Of a stretch of DNA of 64,000 bases, positions 29,694 through 42,790 are shown one piece after another. Position 1 is the stretch's first letter, and the number at the start of each line of letters is the position of its first letter. Under the pieces are notes generated by a model, which saw only the letters and a list, made by a program, of their open reading frames with translations, did no database searches and was not told the origin of the DNA. The stretch comes from Terfezia claveryi (Eukaryota; Ascomycota; Pezizomycetes; Pezizales; Pezizaceae). Position numbers and translations under genes: made by a program. Location of the stretch: positions 1 to 64,000 of the forward strand of contig WHUX01000139.1 in assembly GCA_015179025.1 (NCBI GenBank), read 5' to 3'.

Positions 29694-29713
29694 TTACTGA
29701 CACTAGCAAGGGA
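29669..29713 (+). promoter_or_regulatory. -1 frameshift signal of B
   Basis: Heptamer GGGAAAA (29669-29675), 6-nt spacer, then stem TCCCTTGC (29682-29689) / GCAAGGGA (29706-29713). TAGT/ACTA extends the stem inside after one bulged C. The -1 frame stays open from here into the protease. Confidence 0.75.
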
Positions 29714-32700
29714 TCTGCCCTAGGCCATTTGTCTTTATCTGCATTTTCTGTTTCTTCCACTGTTGACGAATCTCGCTTGTTCAGCGAGCATTTTGTTGTA
29801 TCTATCTCCCTTAATATCAATGATAGAACAATCACCACGTCAGCCCTTATAGATTGCGGAGCTTCAGGAATTGCCTTCATTGACCAGGCCTTTGTCAGTA
29901 AATTCTCCATACCCACGTCAAAGCTAAAAACCCCCCGTGTTTTGGATGTCATCGACGGTCGACTCATCTCCTCCGGTGATATCACCGATATCGCGTGCGT
30001 GCCTGCCCTGGTCGGGGATCACTCCGAAGCCCTCCCGATGTTTGTGACTAAGCTCAAATACCCGATTGTACTCGGAATCCCGTAGCTAAGAATGCACGAT
30101 GTATCAGTCAGCTTCGGCTCTTATACCCTGCAGTTCAACAGCCAGTTTTGCAAAAAACACTGTGGGAATCCGAAGGCCACCATTACTGGGCTGTGTGCCT
30201 TGCCACCCCCGGTAACCTACCCGACCCAGGTGGTGCACCTGCCTGCGCACCTCGATGTCAATTCCTCTGTTTCCCCTGTATCCCCGGTTTCCCCTGTTCC
30301 CCCTGTTCCCCCTGTTCCCCCTGTTTCCCCTGTCCCCTCTGTCCCCCTAGCGACCCCAAAACCCCTGAACGTTAGCTTTATCGGAGCAGGGGCTTTTGCT
30401 TACCTCACCAGGAGGCACAAGCTGAAGGCACACGCTCTCTCCATACATGAAGTGAACCTAAAGATTAACAAGACGAGATCCAAGGAGGAGTGGAAATCCA
30501 TGGTTCCGGGGGAATACCATAAATTCATTGACCTGTTCTCGGAAAAAGCAGCAGAAAAGCTTGCCCCCCATCGACCATACGACCACACAATCCCACTGGT
30601 GGAAGGAAAGACCCCCCCTTATGGACCTCTCTATAGGATGTCCCGAGTGGAACTGGAAGCTCTGAAAAAATATCTGGAATAAAACCTCAACAAGAGCTTC
30701 ATTCACTACAGCTCCTCCCCAGCGGGTGTTATAGTGCTGTTCGTGAAGAAGTCGGACGGCTCTCTTCGGTTGTGTGTTGATTATCATGGCCTGAACGAGA
30801 TAACGGTCAAGAACAGATACCCCTTACCACTAATTCAGGAGACATTAGCCAGGCTTTCCAAGGCAAAATGGTTCACCAAATTGGACTTGAGAGGGGCATA
30901 CAACCTGGTACGGATCGCTGAGGGGGAGGAGTGGAAAACTGCCTTCCGGACACGTTACGGCCACTTCGAGTACAACGTCATGCCCTTCGGCTTGACCAAT
31001 GCCCCGGCCTCTTTCCAACACTTTATTAACGACACTCTGCGAGACTTCCTGGATGTGTTCTGCACGGCTTACCTCGATGATATCTTGATCTATTCAGATA
31101 CTCTGGCAGAGCACAAAATCCATGTCAGGCAAGTCTTGGAGAAGCTGGAGCAGGCTAGGCTGTACCTTAAGCCTGAAAAATGCGAATTTCACATCCAAGA
31201 GGTGAAGTACCTGGGCTTGATCATAACCACGGAAGGTATTAAGATGGACCCCGCCAAAGTTGGTGCAATCCAAGAGTGGGAAACCCCAGCCAATTTGAAG
31301 GATGTGCAGGCCTTCCTAGGATTTGCCAACTTATACCGCCGATTTATCCTGGGATACGCAAGAATCGCGGCACCCCTGACGGCCTTGACGAAAACGAAGG
31401 TAGAAGCTGGCTCACACCTGACAAAATGGGCCTTCCACTGGAATCCAGAAGCCCAATTCGCCTTCCAGAACCTCAAGGAAGCCTTCTGCTCAGCCCCAAT
31501 CCTGGCCTATTTTGACCCTGATAGCGAGTGCATCATGGAAACGGATGCCTCCGACTATGTCTCCACCAGAATCCTGTCCAAGTATGTCGATGGAGTCCTC
31601 CACCTAGTGGCCTATTTCTCCAAAAAGCACTCCCCGGCGGAGTGTAATTACGAAATCTATGATAAGGAGTTAATGGCCATTGTGCGAGCATTCGAGGAAT
31701 GGAGACTATACCTGGAATCGGCAAAGGGGGTTATCGAGGTCCTCTCTGACCATAAGAACCTAGAGTACTTCACAACCACCAAATTGCTAAATCGCCGACA
31801 GGCTAGGTGGTCGGAATTCCTCTCTCGGTTTAACTTCCAGATAAGGTATCGGCCGGGAAAGGCTGGGGGTAAGCCGGATACACTGACCAGGAGATCAGGA
31901 GATCTCCCTAAAGGGAGGGATGAAAGGCTGAAGTACCAGAATCAGGTAGTACTGAAACCTGAAAATCTCGACCTGGCGGCCAATACCCTTGCGGAAGCTG
32001 AGGCTGAGGCTGATGCGGAAGTTGAGGCTGACCTCCGACAACTAGTGAGACAGGCATATGAGGACGACCCCCTGGCCAAGGAAATTATCACCGCAGTGGA
32101 TTCTGGCCAGCGCCGCCACCCCAAGATCTCCCTAGCCAAGTGTACCGTCCAACAAGGCCTACTCTACCACCTCGAACGGCTGTATGTGCCAGAAGGAGAG
32201 CTGCGCCTTCGATTGATCAAGGAACACCATGACAGCCTGGTTGCAGGTCACCCTGGAGTGGCCAAAACGTTAGAGCTTCTGGCCAGGGAATACACATGGA
32301 TTGACCAATAGAAGGACGTGGAGCGGTACGTACGGAACTGCCATGTTTGCAAGCGTACTAAGCCTGTCCGCCACGCCCTGTATGGGACCCTGAAACCTCT
32401 GGATATCTCTGATCGGCCATGGCTGCACCTGACTATGGACTTCGTAACAGGGTTGCCGGAAGATTCGGGGTTCAATGCCATCTTGATGGTGGTGGATCGG
32501 TTGATGAAAATGAGGCATATTATACCTTGCCGGGATACCTGCTCTGCCCCAGATTTAGCCAATCTCTACCTCAATAATATATTCTGATGCCATGGCCTCC
32601 CTGAATCGATCGTATCCGACCGTGGCCTCCAGTTTACCTCAGAATTCTGGCAAGCCTTCTGCGAACTTCTGGGGATCAAAGTTCGTCTGTCAACAGCTTA

Positions 32701-33486
32701 CCACCCCTAGACGGACGGCCAATCGGAGAGGATGAATGCCATTATGGAGCAGTATCTGAGGGCTTTCGTCAATTACTAGCAGGACAACTGGGTTTCGTTG
32801 CTGGCAACCTGCGAATTCGCCGCCAACAACCAGTTCTCAGAGTCCTCGAAAACCTCACCCTTCCTGGCCAATTATGGTTGGCACCCCTGATTCGTGGATA
32901 CCTTAGCGCCTCTGCAGAAAGCCCATCCCCCGGCTAAGGAATTGGCAGCTGGAATCGCTGAACTCCACCGTACCCTGAAGGCTGAGCTAGGGTATGCCCA
33001 GGCCAGGCAAGCAGAATATGCTAACGGATCATGGTTGTCAGCCCCAAGGTACCAGCCTGGAGACAAGGTATGGCTTTCTAGCAGACACTTCCGGACAGAA
33101 CGGCCCTCCCGTAAGCTGGATCACAAGTTTCTAGGTCCCTACGAGGTGTTAGCAGCTGTGGGCACTCATGCTTACCAACTGAGGTTTCCCAGGGAGATCA
33201 AGCGCCATCCGGTCGTTCATGTCTCGGAGATCGAGCCAGCCATCGACGCTCCCCTTCCAGGGCAAGAGTACCCCCCCCCTCCTTCCGTGGTGATAGTAGG
33301 TGAAGAGGAGTGGGAGGTTGAGGAGGTACTGGACTCCAGGAAGCGCTATGGACGAGTTCAGTACAAGGTCAAATGTTAGGGGACGAGGAGACGACCTGGC
33401 AGCCAGCCGAAGATCTAGAAAACGCACAGGACTTGGTCACCCTGTTCCACCAGCGTTACCCCCGAAAACCCCACCCTGCCCAATGA
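29694..33486 (+). pseudogene. pol of element B (PR-RT-RH-IN-chromodomain), broken
   Basis: Protease LIDCGASG at about 29850. RT with LDLRGAYNL and YLDD. RNase H with METDASDY and YFTTTK. Integrase with HH...CHVC finger and DDE core. The C-terminal GPY region and chromodomain (EVEEVLDSRKRYGRVQYK) follow, then the end TGA at 33484-33486. In-frame stops occur at 30083, 30680, 32309, 32585, 32708, 32777 and 32888; five of these are C-to-T in CpA or CpG. One G of TGG is missing at about 33375, so the chromodomain is finished in another frame. Confidence 0.9.
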
Positions 33487-33672
33487 TGTTCTTGTCATCC
33501 TGGAATTGGTTGTTAGGGTTGTTATTGTCATTGTTGTCATAGTTATTGTTGGTACGTACTTCCAGCGTTGGGGTTATGTTATGGGTTATTGGTTATTCAC
33601 CTGTTTTGTTTGTTTGTTTGTTTTTTCGCCTTGCCTTGCGTCGCTGGGGCTCCGAGCCTAAAGGGGGGATAG

Positions 33673-34224
33673 TGTCACAACTATCCTTTCCTAGCCGGGT
33701 TTGAGAGTCAGATGGGATTCTGTCCGACTCTTATTATTGTTGATTGATGTCACAACCGTGTTCTTAGTCTTGATTTGACACTCGAACAGGCTTGTTCGGG
33801 TGTCGTCGATGGGTGATTGTTATCTTAGCTTCCGAGATAGGAATCTCGGGAAGCTTATTCCTTCCACGGCCTTGGCCTGGAATCATGTATATATATCTTC
33901 ATCCCTCTGCTCTCTCGTTGGATCCCTATCCAACGTCTTGTATACCAATACAGGACCTTGCTTCTCCCAGTGCTTGTGCACCTCCCTTGTGCACATCCTT
34001 GTCTCGTACAAATAGCTCTGTAGCATCTGCCTCCCCTGACACACGCGGCAACTGCCTCCGCGTGTCTTGTGCCCCTTGCCCTCTGCCTCTCTCGCCCTCG
34101 CCCTTGCCCCCGTCCTAGCCTCTCCTCTAGTCACTCACGTAGCGTTTCTACGTGTGTGTTACTCTAGTCTTGCCCTTGCCCTGGCGTACCCCTTGGTCGC
34201 CTTGTCCCCTGAGCCCTCGTTACA
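33673..34224 (+). repeat. 3' LTR of element B (552 bp)
   Basis: Preceded by the polypurine tract AAAGGGGGGATAG. An A-type head (33673-33747) is followed by a complete C-type LTR start TGTCACAACCGTG at 33748. It has one palindromic repeat (33777-33804) instead of two, which explains most of the 38-bp length difference from the 5' LTR. The 3' UTR 33487-33660 has no gene. Confidence 0.9.
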
Positions 34225-34279
34225 CTAAGTATCAATGAAAGTATATTGCTATGCTAAATGCAATACCGATTTTGGTACT

Positions 34280-34904
34280 TGTTACAGGCGGGCTGTAACT
34301 ATGGATATACAAGTCGGCGGAAAGGTAACAAGGGGTTATTTGGTGATAAGTGCAAGTATAAACGCAGTAACAACTCGGGTGTATTGTGGACTCGATAAGA
34401 GTAAAGCTATATGAGACTTAGAACACCGCTTAGGTCTTATTGTATTAACTATGTAAAAGCGGTGAGTTATATAGAAGCTTAGATCTGATAATGAATAATC
34501 AGATCTGGATGGTACTTCCTATAATAGCTTAGTAGCATTGACATCAGGTCGTTGCCTAACTAGAAAACCACTTCCTATTTAGGAATGCTGCAGTCTGACA
34601 TACATTGATTAGGCAGCCTGAACTTCAATGCATTGCAGTCAGGCTGACATACAAGATCTAAATTCGAGTATAACCAATAATGATATCTAAATAACAAGCA
34701 TAAGAATATAATGGAAACATATCGAAGAGAATACATGTATGAGAGCCAACCTCAGAGACACACACTTCAATAGCCAATCCCTTTAACGCTTTATTCCCAG
34801 GCGTACTACCCACATCTGTATGGGTGATCAGTCCATCACAGTTAGTAGCTATAGCAGAGTATCGGTTCCACTGGGGGTGTAGGTCCCTTACCTGAGCCAT
34901 AACA
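34280..34904 (-). repeat. 3' LTR of element E (left)
   Basis: TG...CA on the minus strand, clearly related to the LTR of D in its promoter-proximal half and in the AATCAATGTATGTCAG-type segment, but different in the region next to the internal border. Adjacent polypurine tract GAAATGGGGAGTAA on the minus strand (34905-34918). The 3' UTR 34905-35197 has no gene. Confidence 0.92.
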
Positions 34905-35197
34905 TTACTCCCCATTTCGAGGCAGCTGCCCTTAGCTGAATACAAGTCCTTCTGACCCTAGATAAGACAAGTATTAGTAACAACTCAGGTAACTTTCTGG
35001 TGGTAGGCACTAACCAACTAGCTACATACCTTCACTCCCATTTAAGGGTACCACAAGACCGGTGTGTCTACACATACATGTCATAGCTGTTAAAAACCAA
35101 ACCTCTCGCCAAAAAACCCACAGGGAAAAGGCGACGAGTAGGAGGGTAAAAGGTACCATGTCTTCATCCATTGAAATTTCCTGATGTAGAGCCAGCC

Positions 35198-38100
35198 TCA
35201 TATATCTCTTTCATCCCATGGCTTATTGGGAAACTTCTCTCGATACTCTCTGAGCTTCTCCAGACAGTTATCCAACTTGTCAAAGGTCTCCCAAGTGTCT
35301 TCAAACTCCATATATCCTTCCCAACGCACCCTATACTTGACTATTCCTCTATTCTTGCGAGAGTTCACAATGGATTTGACTTCGAAGATATCTGGTTCAT
35401 CTTCATCTATATCTTGTGGTTCATCTCATTGTTTGAATGGTTTTAGAAGGGTTACCTGAACAACATTATGCTATCGTATGCCTTGTGGAACTTCGAGCCT
35501 ATATGCGTGTGTACCAATAGCTTCAATGCCCTTGTAGGGCCCTATCCACTTGCTGGTAAGGGAACGGTTGTTCCCAGCTCATATCTGTAGATTCCGGCGG
35601 TCAACTAATACCCAGTCATCAATAGCAAACCTGCGTGCTTTTTCGAGGTGTATAGCACTTCTCTTATGATTGATTTGCTTGAGAGTATCGTGAATTTGGT
35701 TGTGCACTGTTGTCATTCGGTCTAGCCATTCTTCTGCAGCAGGAGAGGAGATTCATAGTCATCTAAAAGGTGAATGGTGCGAGGGTCGAAGCCGTACAAA
35801 CTTCCGTACGGGGAGTACTTATAGGTAGAGTGGGCGGCAGTATTATAGGCAAACTCGGCTAAGGGTAGCCATCATTTCCAATGAGTTTACCTATCGTGAC
35901 AGTAGATGCAGAGGTACTACTTAAGTGTTTGGACTGCCCGTTCATCAAGTCCATCGGTCTGAGGGTGATAGGTAGTAGAGAGGTGGAGGGATATATTGAG
36001 CTTCTGGTTAAGCTCTTTGAGGAATCTAGAGGCGAATTGTAGACCACGGTCAGAGGTGATATGTCGGGGAAGGCTATAAAGTCTCCATATCTCGTTAATG
36101 TAAGTATCAGCAACATCGGATGCTGTCCATATAGTTTTTGCCGGAATGTAGTGTTGTAGTTTCGTAAACCGGTCTGTAATAACGAGTATTGCATTAAAGC
36201 CTTCTGACTCTGGTAGCTTACCAACAAAGTCCATAGCTATTTCCTCAAATGGTCTTTCTCCAGTTGGCATTGGTATCAACTTCGTTTGCCTGCTATGCCT
36301 ATCTGCCTTTGCTTTTTGACACTTAGTACATCCTCCCACATAATTCGCAATATCTTCTTGCCACTTATCCCATGTAAAATTCCTTGACACTAGCTCTTGA
36401 GTACGATGTCTTCCCTAATGTCCTGCTACTTGACTGTCATGGTATTGCTTTAACACTTCCAACTTAAACTCGGGGGGTACCACCCATAGTCCATCCTTCT
36501 TCTGCCATCTGGCCACATCTATTTCTTCTACTTCAACATCTTCGGCTTCCTCTTCATCCTCTTCCCCTAGTACCATTAGTTGTCCATCTTTGAAAAATCT
36601 AGAATCCATGCCTGATTTCTCTTCCCCTGAACGTCTAGATAAGCCATCAAGCTTACCCATCTTGGAACTGGGTCTGTAGTGAATATTGTAGATGAACTCG
36701 GACATGCGGAGGTACCAGGTAGCTTGACAGGAGTTGAGCTTCTGTTTGGTGTTGAAATATTGTAGCCCTTGATGGTCTGTTTAGACGTTTACTGGAACGC
36801 TAACCAACCAATCTCACCACTTCCGGAAGCAATCCACGATTGCAAACAACTTTTTATCGTGGATAGGCCAGTTGCGTTGAGCTATGGAGAGGGTTTTTGT
36901 ATGGTATTCAACGGGGTGAAGCTGCTTTCCTCCATTGACAACATGGTATTAAGAGAGGATACCAGCAATAGCTTGATTACTAGCATCAGTCTTTATAATT
37001 GTCTCGAGTTGTCTGTCAAACTGTGTGAGGATGGAAGCAGTGAGGAATCGTTCTCGGAGGTCATCAAAGGCTTGCTGTTGCTCATGTCCCCAACTGAAAG
37101 GAACATCTTTCGTTAAGTCGATTAAGGGGCGTGCCTTTGCACTATAGTTGGCAATAAATCGACGGTAGTAATTAGCGAAGCCTAGGAATGCTTGAACCTC
37201 TTTCTTCTTGGTAGGAATAGGCCACTTGGACATAGTTTCGAGCTTGGAGGGGTCCATTTGGACATGTTGACTATTGATGATATAACAAAGGAATGAGGTC
37301 TCCTGGACATGGAACTTGGACTTCATGAGGTTAATGGCTAACCTATATTGGATGCATTGCTGAAGAACTTTTTCAACTATTTGTTGATATTCTTCCTCTA
37401 TCTCACCTCCATAGATAAGTATGTCGTCCAAGTACCAGATATATCCTTCTATATCCTTGAAGATCATATCCATCATTTCTTGAAATGTAGCGGGGGCATT
37501 GGTCAACCCAAATAGCATCACAGTATACTCGAATAGTCTCTTTTTCGTCCTGAATGCTGTCTTCCATTTGTCTTCTGGTACAATCCTAATGAGGTTGTAC
37601 CCATTTTTGAGGTCTAATCATGTAAACCATTTACCTCCACAAGTTCTATTAAGTAACTCTGAGATAAGAGGGAGTGGGTATTTGTTTAGTACAATAAGAC
37701 GGTTAAGGGCTCGGTAATCGACATATAGCCTCAAGGATCCGTCTTTCTTTCTAACAAATAGGATAGGAGCGCCAGCGGAGGAGCGTGAACATCGGACTTT
37801 AGTAGTAGGAAGGTTCTCATCAAGGTACTTCTGGAGTGCTTTATCTTCCTCCCATGTGGTCTTGTAGATAGCCCCGAATGGTATCTTTGCAGTTGGGTCT
37901 TGGAGAGAGATTTCGTAGTCCTATGGCTTGTGTTCAGGGAGTCTAGCTGCCTGTTCTGTGGTAAAGCAATGTGCGTAATGAGAGTATCGTTCGCTTGCAT
38001 CAATAATAAGCACAATCTCGCTATCCTCAAGTGGCTCTTCAACTTCAAGAACAGAAATAGAAGGAATCCATCTAACAGAATATGGAATAATCAAACCTGT

Positions 38101-38492
38101 AGAGACCTGTCTCAGGCACCTGTCCTGAGTATCCACTAAAAATCCATTTTCTGTCAACTAAGATAAACCCAAAATAACATCCTTCTTTCCAATATCCAAT
38201 ACTTCGGCATCCATCCTAAACTTACCCAAAAAACGAGAAGAAGAATCCAATATATCAAACCTAGTATTAACAACATATTTTCCTCCAGAAATTCGAGATC
38301 CATCTCCCTGCCTAACCTTAACTTCCTTGGCTCTTTTTTAAATTCCCAACTTAATTGCTAACCTTTTTCCAACGACTGGAGTATTAGCTCCACAGTCTAC
38401 CACTGCTTCTATCTCTTCCCCAGCAATGAAAATTTGGACTGTCAGAAGGGGAGAGTTTCTAGGAGTATGTCCGACGGTAGGTGATATACTCC
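35198..38492 (-). pseudogene. pol of element E, multiply broken
   Basis: Recognisable blocks in order on the minus strand: protease region (38157-37921, GFLVDTQDRCLRQVS), RT with YLDD (about 37430), thumb and connection (QMDPSKLETMSKWPIP), RNase H, integrase finger (SRNFTWDKWQEDI, C..C with GCTKCQKAK), DDE core (MDFVGKLPESEGFN, TSDRGLQF) and a chromodomain ending at the TGA 35200-35198. Nonsense codons and a few one-base indels interrupt it. Compared with D, most changes are C-to-T or G-to-A. Confidence 0.88.
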
Positions 38493-38505
38493 TTATTCTT
38501 TTCCC
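38461..38505 (-). promoter_or_regulatory. -1 frameshift signal of E, covarying with D
   Basis: Heptamer GGGAAAA (38505-38499), then stem AGGAGTAT (38493-38486) / ATACTCCT (38468-38461) around a 17-nt loop. The innermost pair is T-A where D has C-G, so pairing is kept. The gag stop TAA is 38495-38493. Confidence 0.75.
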
Positions 38506-40276
38506 GATTCTTCTTCTCCAGAACCTAACTCAGTGATTTTGAGGTGTCCTTTATCAGTCCGAATTTTCTTGTTGGTATGCTTTTGGTTTCGGTTATTAGT
38601 GCTAGCATTTGTAGGAGAAGGAGTCTTCAATCATTTGTCCTCCCTGCAGTCTTTAAATAGATAACTACTTCTTCCATACCATACACATTGCCTTTCTTTT
38701 GCTCGTTTGTTGAAGGTTTGTGAAGGGATACGGATTGATCCATCTGGCATAGTTGTTGATTCATAATAAGTATTTGCAGTTGTAGCATTCCCTTCTCGAA
38801 GTTGTACTCGCTCTTCAAAGGTTCTTTTCTTTGATACTAGTTGCGTTGGAGGAGCATGACGGTTACGGCTTTGAAACTCAGTAGAAATAATATCCATTTC
38901 GATAAGCTTCTGTCTCTATTGGTGAGGGAAGGTGCGAAGGTTCTCGTAGTGGGCCATTGATTTGTGGAGATCATGGGGAAGGTTGGAGATTATAATATTG
39001 ATGACCTGTATCTCAGATAGTTTGGCATAATTGTTAAGCCTATCTACCTCCGTTAGATAATCTAAGATAGAACTAGTCTTTTTTAATGCCACTAGGTCAT
39101 GATATGCTCGATCTGCCTGGTAGTGGTCCCCATAATACTGTTCCATGGCTTCCTTAACCTCCTTCCAAGTATGATACTTAACTCGGTTAGCCTTCCACCA
39201 ATCCAATGCTTTTCCATCCATTGATAGCCCAACATATGCTAGCTTCTGGTCTTCATTTCGGGTGAGAGTGATGAGAAAGTAATCATCCATTTGAAGGATC
39301 CAGCCTTCAAGGTGTGTTCGATCCCCTTTGAATTTATTCAGGGATAGTGCTTTGCCTGCTATCTGCTTATCTTCGAAGATCCCAAGTCCTACTGGAGGTG
39401 GTAGTGGAGGAGTGGGGTCTCTGGGTCGTCTTTGTTTGACTGGTGGTAGAGGAGGTGGTGGTATACCTCCTGCTGCTTGCTCGAGTCTTTGTACTGTATT
39501 TGCTGGAGGATGCATAGGCTGAGGAGCCTGTACTCATCGTTCTACTCTTTCAAGTCGATCTTGAAAGCTAGTAAATTGTCCTCTCATACTAGTGAATTGT
39601 CCTTTCATCTCAGCAAATTGTCCTTCAATACTAGCAAACTTTTGCTAATATTGGTCATGGTAGAAGTCAGCTTGTCCTTTAAGATATGAAGGTTATAGTG
39701 AATTGTCTGAAACTCCTTTGTTTGGTTCTCTTGTCCAGAAATAATAAGGTTCTGGATCTGTAACAGGGCGCTTTGTGTATCATTCAATAATTGTGCATGT
39801 TTGTTGGCAGCAGTATTAGCTGTGTTCTGGATATCTGCTGCACTTCGCTGAATGAATTCGGTATATGCTGTCTGTGTCTGTTATAGCTGTTGTACCTGTG
39901 CAAGTGCACCTTGCTTTTCTGCCTCTAAACGTTGAACTTGTGCCTTCATGGCAGCGTATCTAGGATCAATGGGAGTTTGGTGGCAAGCTACTGGTTGCTT
40001 GCCCTTAGTGGAGGGCCCTGGATTGGTAGATGGAGCTACTGATGGAGCGACTGATCGTATGATAGGTTCTGGAGAGGAGGAGGATATTGATCCGAGTCCT
40101 ATTTGTTGACGGGGGGTACCTCAGCGTTCCTAAAACTATAGAATCTGGAATGAGGGAGCATAGTATTGCTCGATAAATTGTTCAGCTCGTTGTTGTGCCT
40201 GGACAATGCTATCATTATCAGTGTCAGCCATAGGCTCATCAGAGGCTTCACCAAGTAATCCTCTCAATATCGACAT
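38493..40276 (-). pseudogene. gag of element E
   Basis: The start ATG corresponding to D is at 40276. The coiled-coil part (39605-40276) is interrupted by stops. The Pro-rich hinge and Retrotrans_gag domain (39515-38916, VKQRRPRDPTPPLPPP to MAHYENLRTFPH) are open. The zinc knuckle reads CVWYGRSSYLFKDC, with the second Cys and the His both changed to Tyr, which destroys metal binding. Unlike D, the hinge frame is uninterrupted, which shows that the break in D is a one-base loss. Confidence 0.85.
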
Positions 40277-40334
40277 GGATGTAGGAGATTGTGAGATGTT
40301 GATATCTATAGAAGTATATAGACAAGTGGTGTAA

Positions 40335-40959
40335 TGTTACAGGTGGGCTGTAACTACAGATATACAAGTCAGTGGAAAGGTAACAAGGGGTTATTTGGTG
40401 ATAAGTGTAAGTATAAATGTAGTAATAACTCGGGTGTATTGCAGACTCGATAAGAGTAAAGCTATATGAGACTTAGAACACTGCTTGGGTCTTATTGTAT
40501 TAACTATGTAAAAGCGGTGAGTTATATAGAAGCCTAGATCTGATAACAAATAATCAGATCTGGATGGTACTTCCTATAATAGCTTAGTAGCATTGACGTC
40601 AGGTCGTTGCCTAACTAGGAAACCACTTCCTATATAGGAACGCTGCAGTCTGATATACATTGATTAGGCAGCCTGAACTTCAACGCATTGCAGTCAGGCT
40701 GACATACAGGATCTAAATTCGAGTATAACCAATAATGATATCTAAATAACAAGTAAAAGAATATAATGGAAACATATCAAAGAGAATACATGTATGAGAG
40801 CCAACCTCAGAGACACATACTTCAATAGCCAATCCCTTTAACGCTTTATTCCCAGGCGTGCTACCTGCATCTGTATGGGTGATCAGTCTATCACAGTTAG
40901 CAGCTATAGTAGGGTATCGGTTCCACTGGGGGTGTAGGTCCCTTACCTGAGCCATAACA
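40335..40959 (-). repeat. 5' LTR of element E (right)
   Basis: 625 bp, followed by TSD GTACT. The primer site on the minus strand (ACACCACTTG, 40332-40323) and its LTR partner (CAAGCAGTGT, 40487-40478) are both mutated versions of the perfect pair in D. Confidence 0.92.
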
Positions 40960-40964
40960 GTACT

Positions 40965-42790
40965 TTAATAGTGGCATACCATACAAATATTGTAGTTGTA
41001 AAAAGTATACCAATTTTAAGTATGTAGTATTATTAATGTATAAGAAGATAGTAAATGTAAGACCAATTTAGGTCTATGTGTAAGTGTGGATAGAAATTTG
41101 TTAGGAAAAATAAGCAAATCAACATGTCAATAAATCCACAATTGAGCTTTATTAAGAGATCGAAACCATATTTGTAGTAGGGGATTGAGGCTTGTTTGGA
41201 GATTGAAATATGCAAAGACTAGCAAACTAGTAGGTGCAAAAATCAGCAGATCAACATGTCAACAAATCTACAATTGTAGTGAAGAATCAAGGTTAAACTC
41301 AAAAAATTAGTAGATCAATATATCAACAAATCCATATTTATAGCTAGAGATCAAGGTTTATTCTAGAAATCAATATCATATATCAATGAATCCACTGGCT
41401 AGGGATCTTAACAATTTCATACTAGTATTCGGTAATGAGAGCAGTAGATCAGCATGTCAATGAAACTACATTCTGGTGCAGATCGTAGTTTATGTGGGAG
41501 ATCGAATAAATGACATAATGAAAGCAGATCACCAAATCCATAAGTCTATATTATAGTGAACTATCATACTCAATCTTAGATATTATCATCTATGGAAAAA
41601 GAAATCCCGCTTCCCACAGAGGTTCTATTAGATCTGTGGATAGCTTCTAAAGTTAAGAAGGGGGTTTGTCCTATGAAGTAAGAATATGCCAATTCAATAG
41701 GCATTAATATAACTGCATATAACTAAATCATGGTAAGTCCAAATAATCACTTCTATTAACGAATAAGTACTATACTAATATTATTAGGGGTCTCGCAAAA
41801 GTTATAGTTAAAAGATCTACTGAATATTTACTTAGTATTGAATACTGGTCATATATATTCCGATATGATAAATTGGTATACATTGATACCCTTTAAGAAC
41901 AAATCAATAAACTTTGTTGTTCAGATATTAGCATAATTTGAGCTCGCTACAATAATAAAAATATTCTGAATCACTTTGGCAAGGAGAGTTAGCAATGGAG
42001 GTGACTATTATGAAGGAAAAAAGAATGAAAACAGATTACAAGTAATTAGTATTGACAAAGGTCAGGTCTTATATTTGTATAGGACAAAAGAGATTCATTG
42101 GTATATTAATTCGTTTGCATATTTGATATTGAGTTTTTCTAAGAAATTTGCAACTAATATGTAGATGCAAATAGACATTACCATTACGACTACTTAGTTA
42201 AGGGGCCGTATAATATTTAGACCTCCTTACACAAGATGAAGACTCTCTATTATAAGTATGTCCATTCCTCTATTCTCCTCACCAATTAATCTTACAAATT
42301 TTAAAGCTCCTTTAATATCTGGCTCAGTGAGAATGACAGCTTCAGAATTGATTATCCTTCAAATATTGTAATATATTGCTAGAAGATAGGGAATAGAAAT
42401 ATGCAGAAATTTTTCTAGAAGCTAGTTAGAATAAAGAAAGTACGGAAAGTCAATTTGGTGAAGTAATAAACAAATCATTTTACTAATGGGAGTACTCCTA
42501 TTATCTCTTTCTTAATATGTAGTAAAGATGATATATCCTAGCTATATATTATTGTTTTTAATACAACTTGCCAGTGTAGTTAACAATACTTTACTGTCTT
42601 ATTGGTCAGAAATATGGATGAAGATAAGGATGTGTAGAAGACTAAGATTGGCACTATTAATAATTTCTACCAAATGAGAAGATGGAAATTCTACATACCT
42701 TTGGTTTGCTTTCATAGATATGCATTTAACAAACTAGTTAACTGTATGTTTCACACTCAGCTCATTATATGTGTTATTGAAAAACCATTT
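40965..42790. other. AT-rich region with degenerate repeats, no gene seen
   Basis: About 41110-41470 holds five spaced copies of a motif like GATCAACATGTCAACAAATC, interleaved with GAGATCAAGGTTTATTC-like segments, a degenerate minisatellite. A 62-codon frame at 41976-42164 has no recognisable domain. The rest is AT-rich sequence, probably mutated transposon remains. Confidence 0.45.

Larger units (their letters stand above)
27889..34224 (+). mobile_element. Ty3/Gypsy chromovirus element B, complete but inactivated
   Basis: LTRs at 27889-28478 and 33673-34224, with TSD CTAAG on both sides (27884-27888, 34225-34229). Same family and domain order as A and C. The LTR is a composite of an A-type head and a whole C-type LTR. 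Pol holds seven nonsense codons plus a one-base deletion before the chromodomain, so the copy is dead. Element E starts only 51 bp beyond the TSD. Confidence 0.95.
34280..40959 (-). mobile_element. Ty3/Gypsy chromovirus element E, decayed relative of D
   Basis: Two 625-bp LTRs (34280-34904 and 40335-40959) and TSD GTACT (34275-34279, 40960-40964). Collinear with D over its whole length but with many transitions and no long intact frame. The 45 bp between B's TSD and E's TSD (34230-34274) belong to the old host sequence. Confidence 0.95.

Noticed and set aside
41114..41470. CRISPR-like array
   Set aside because: Eukaryotic context, degenerate motif and irregular spacing; a minisatellite fits better.
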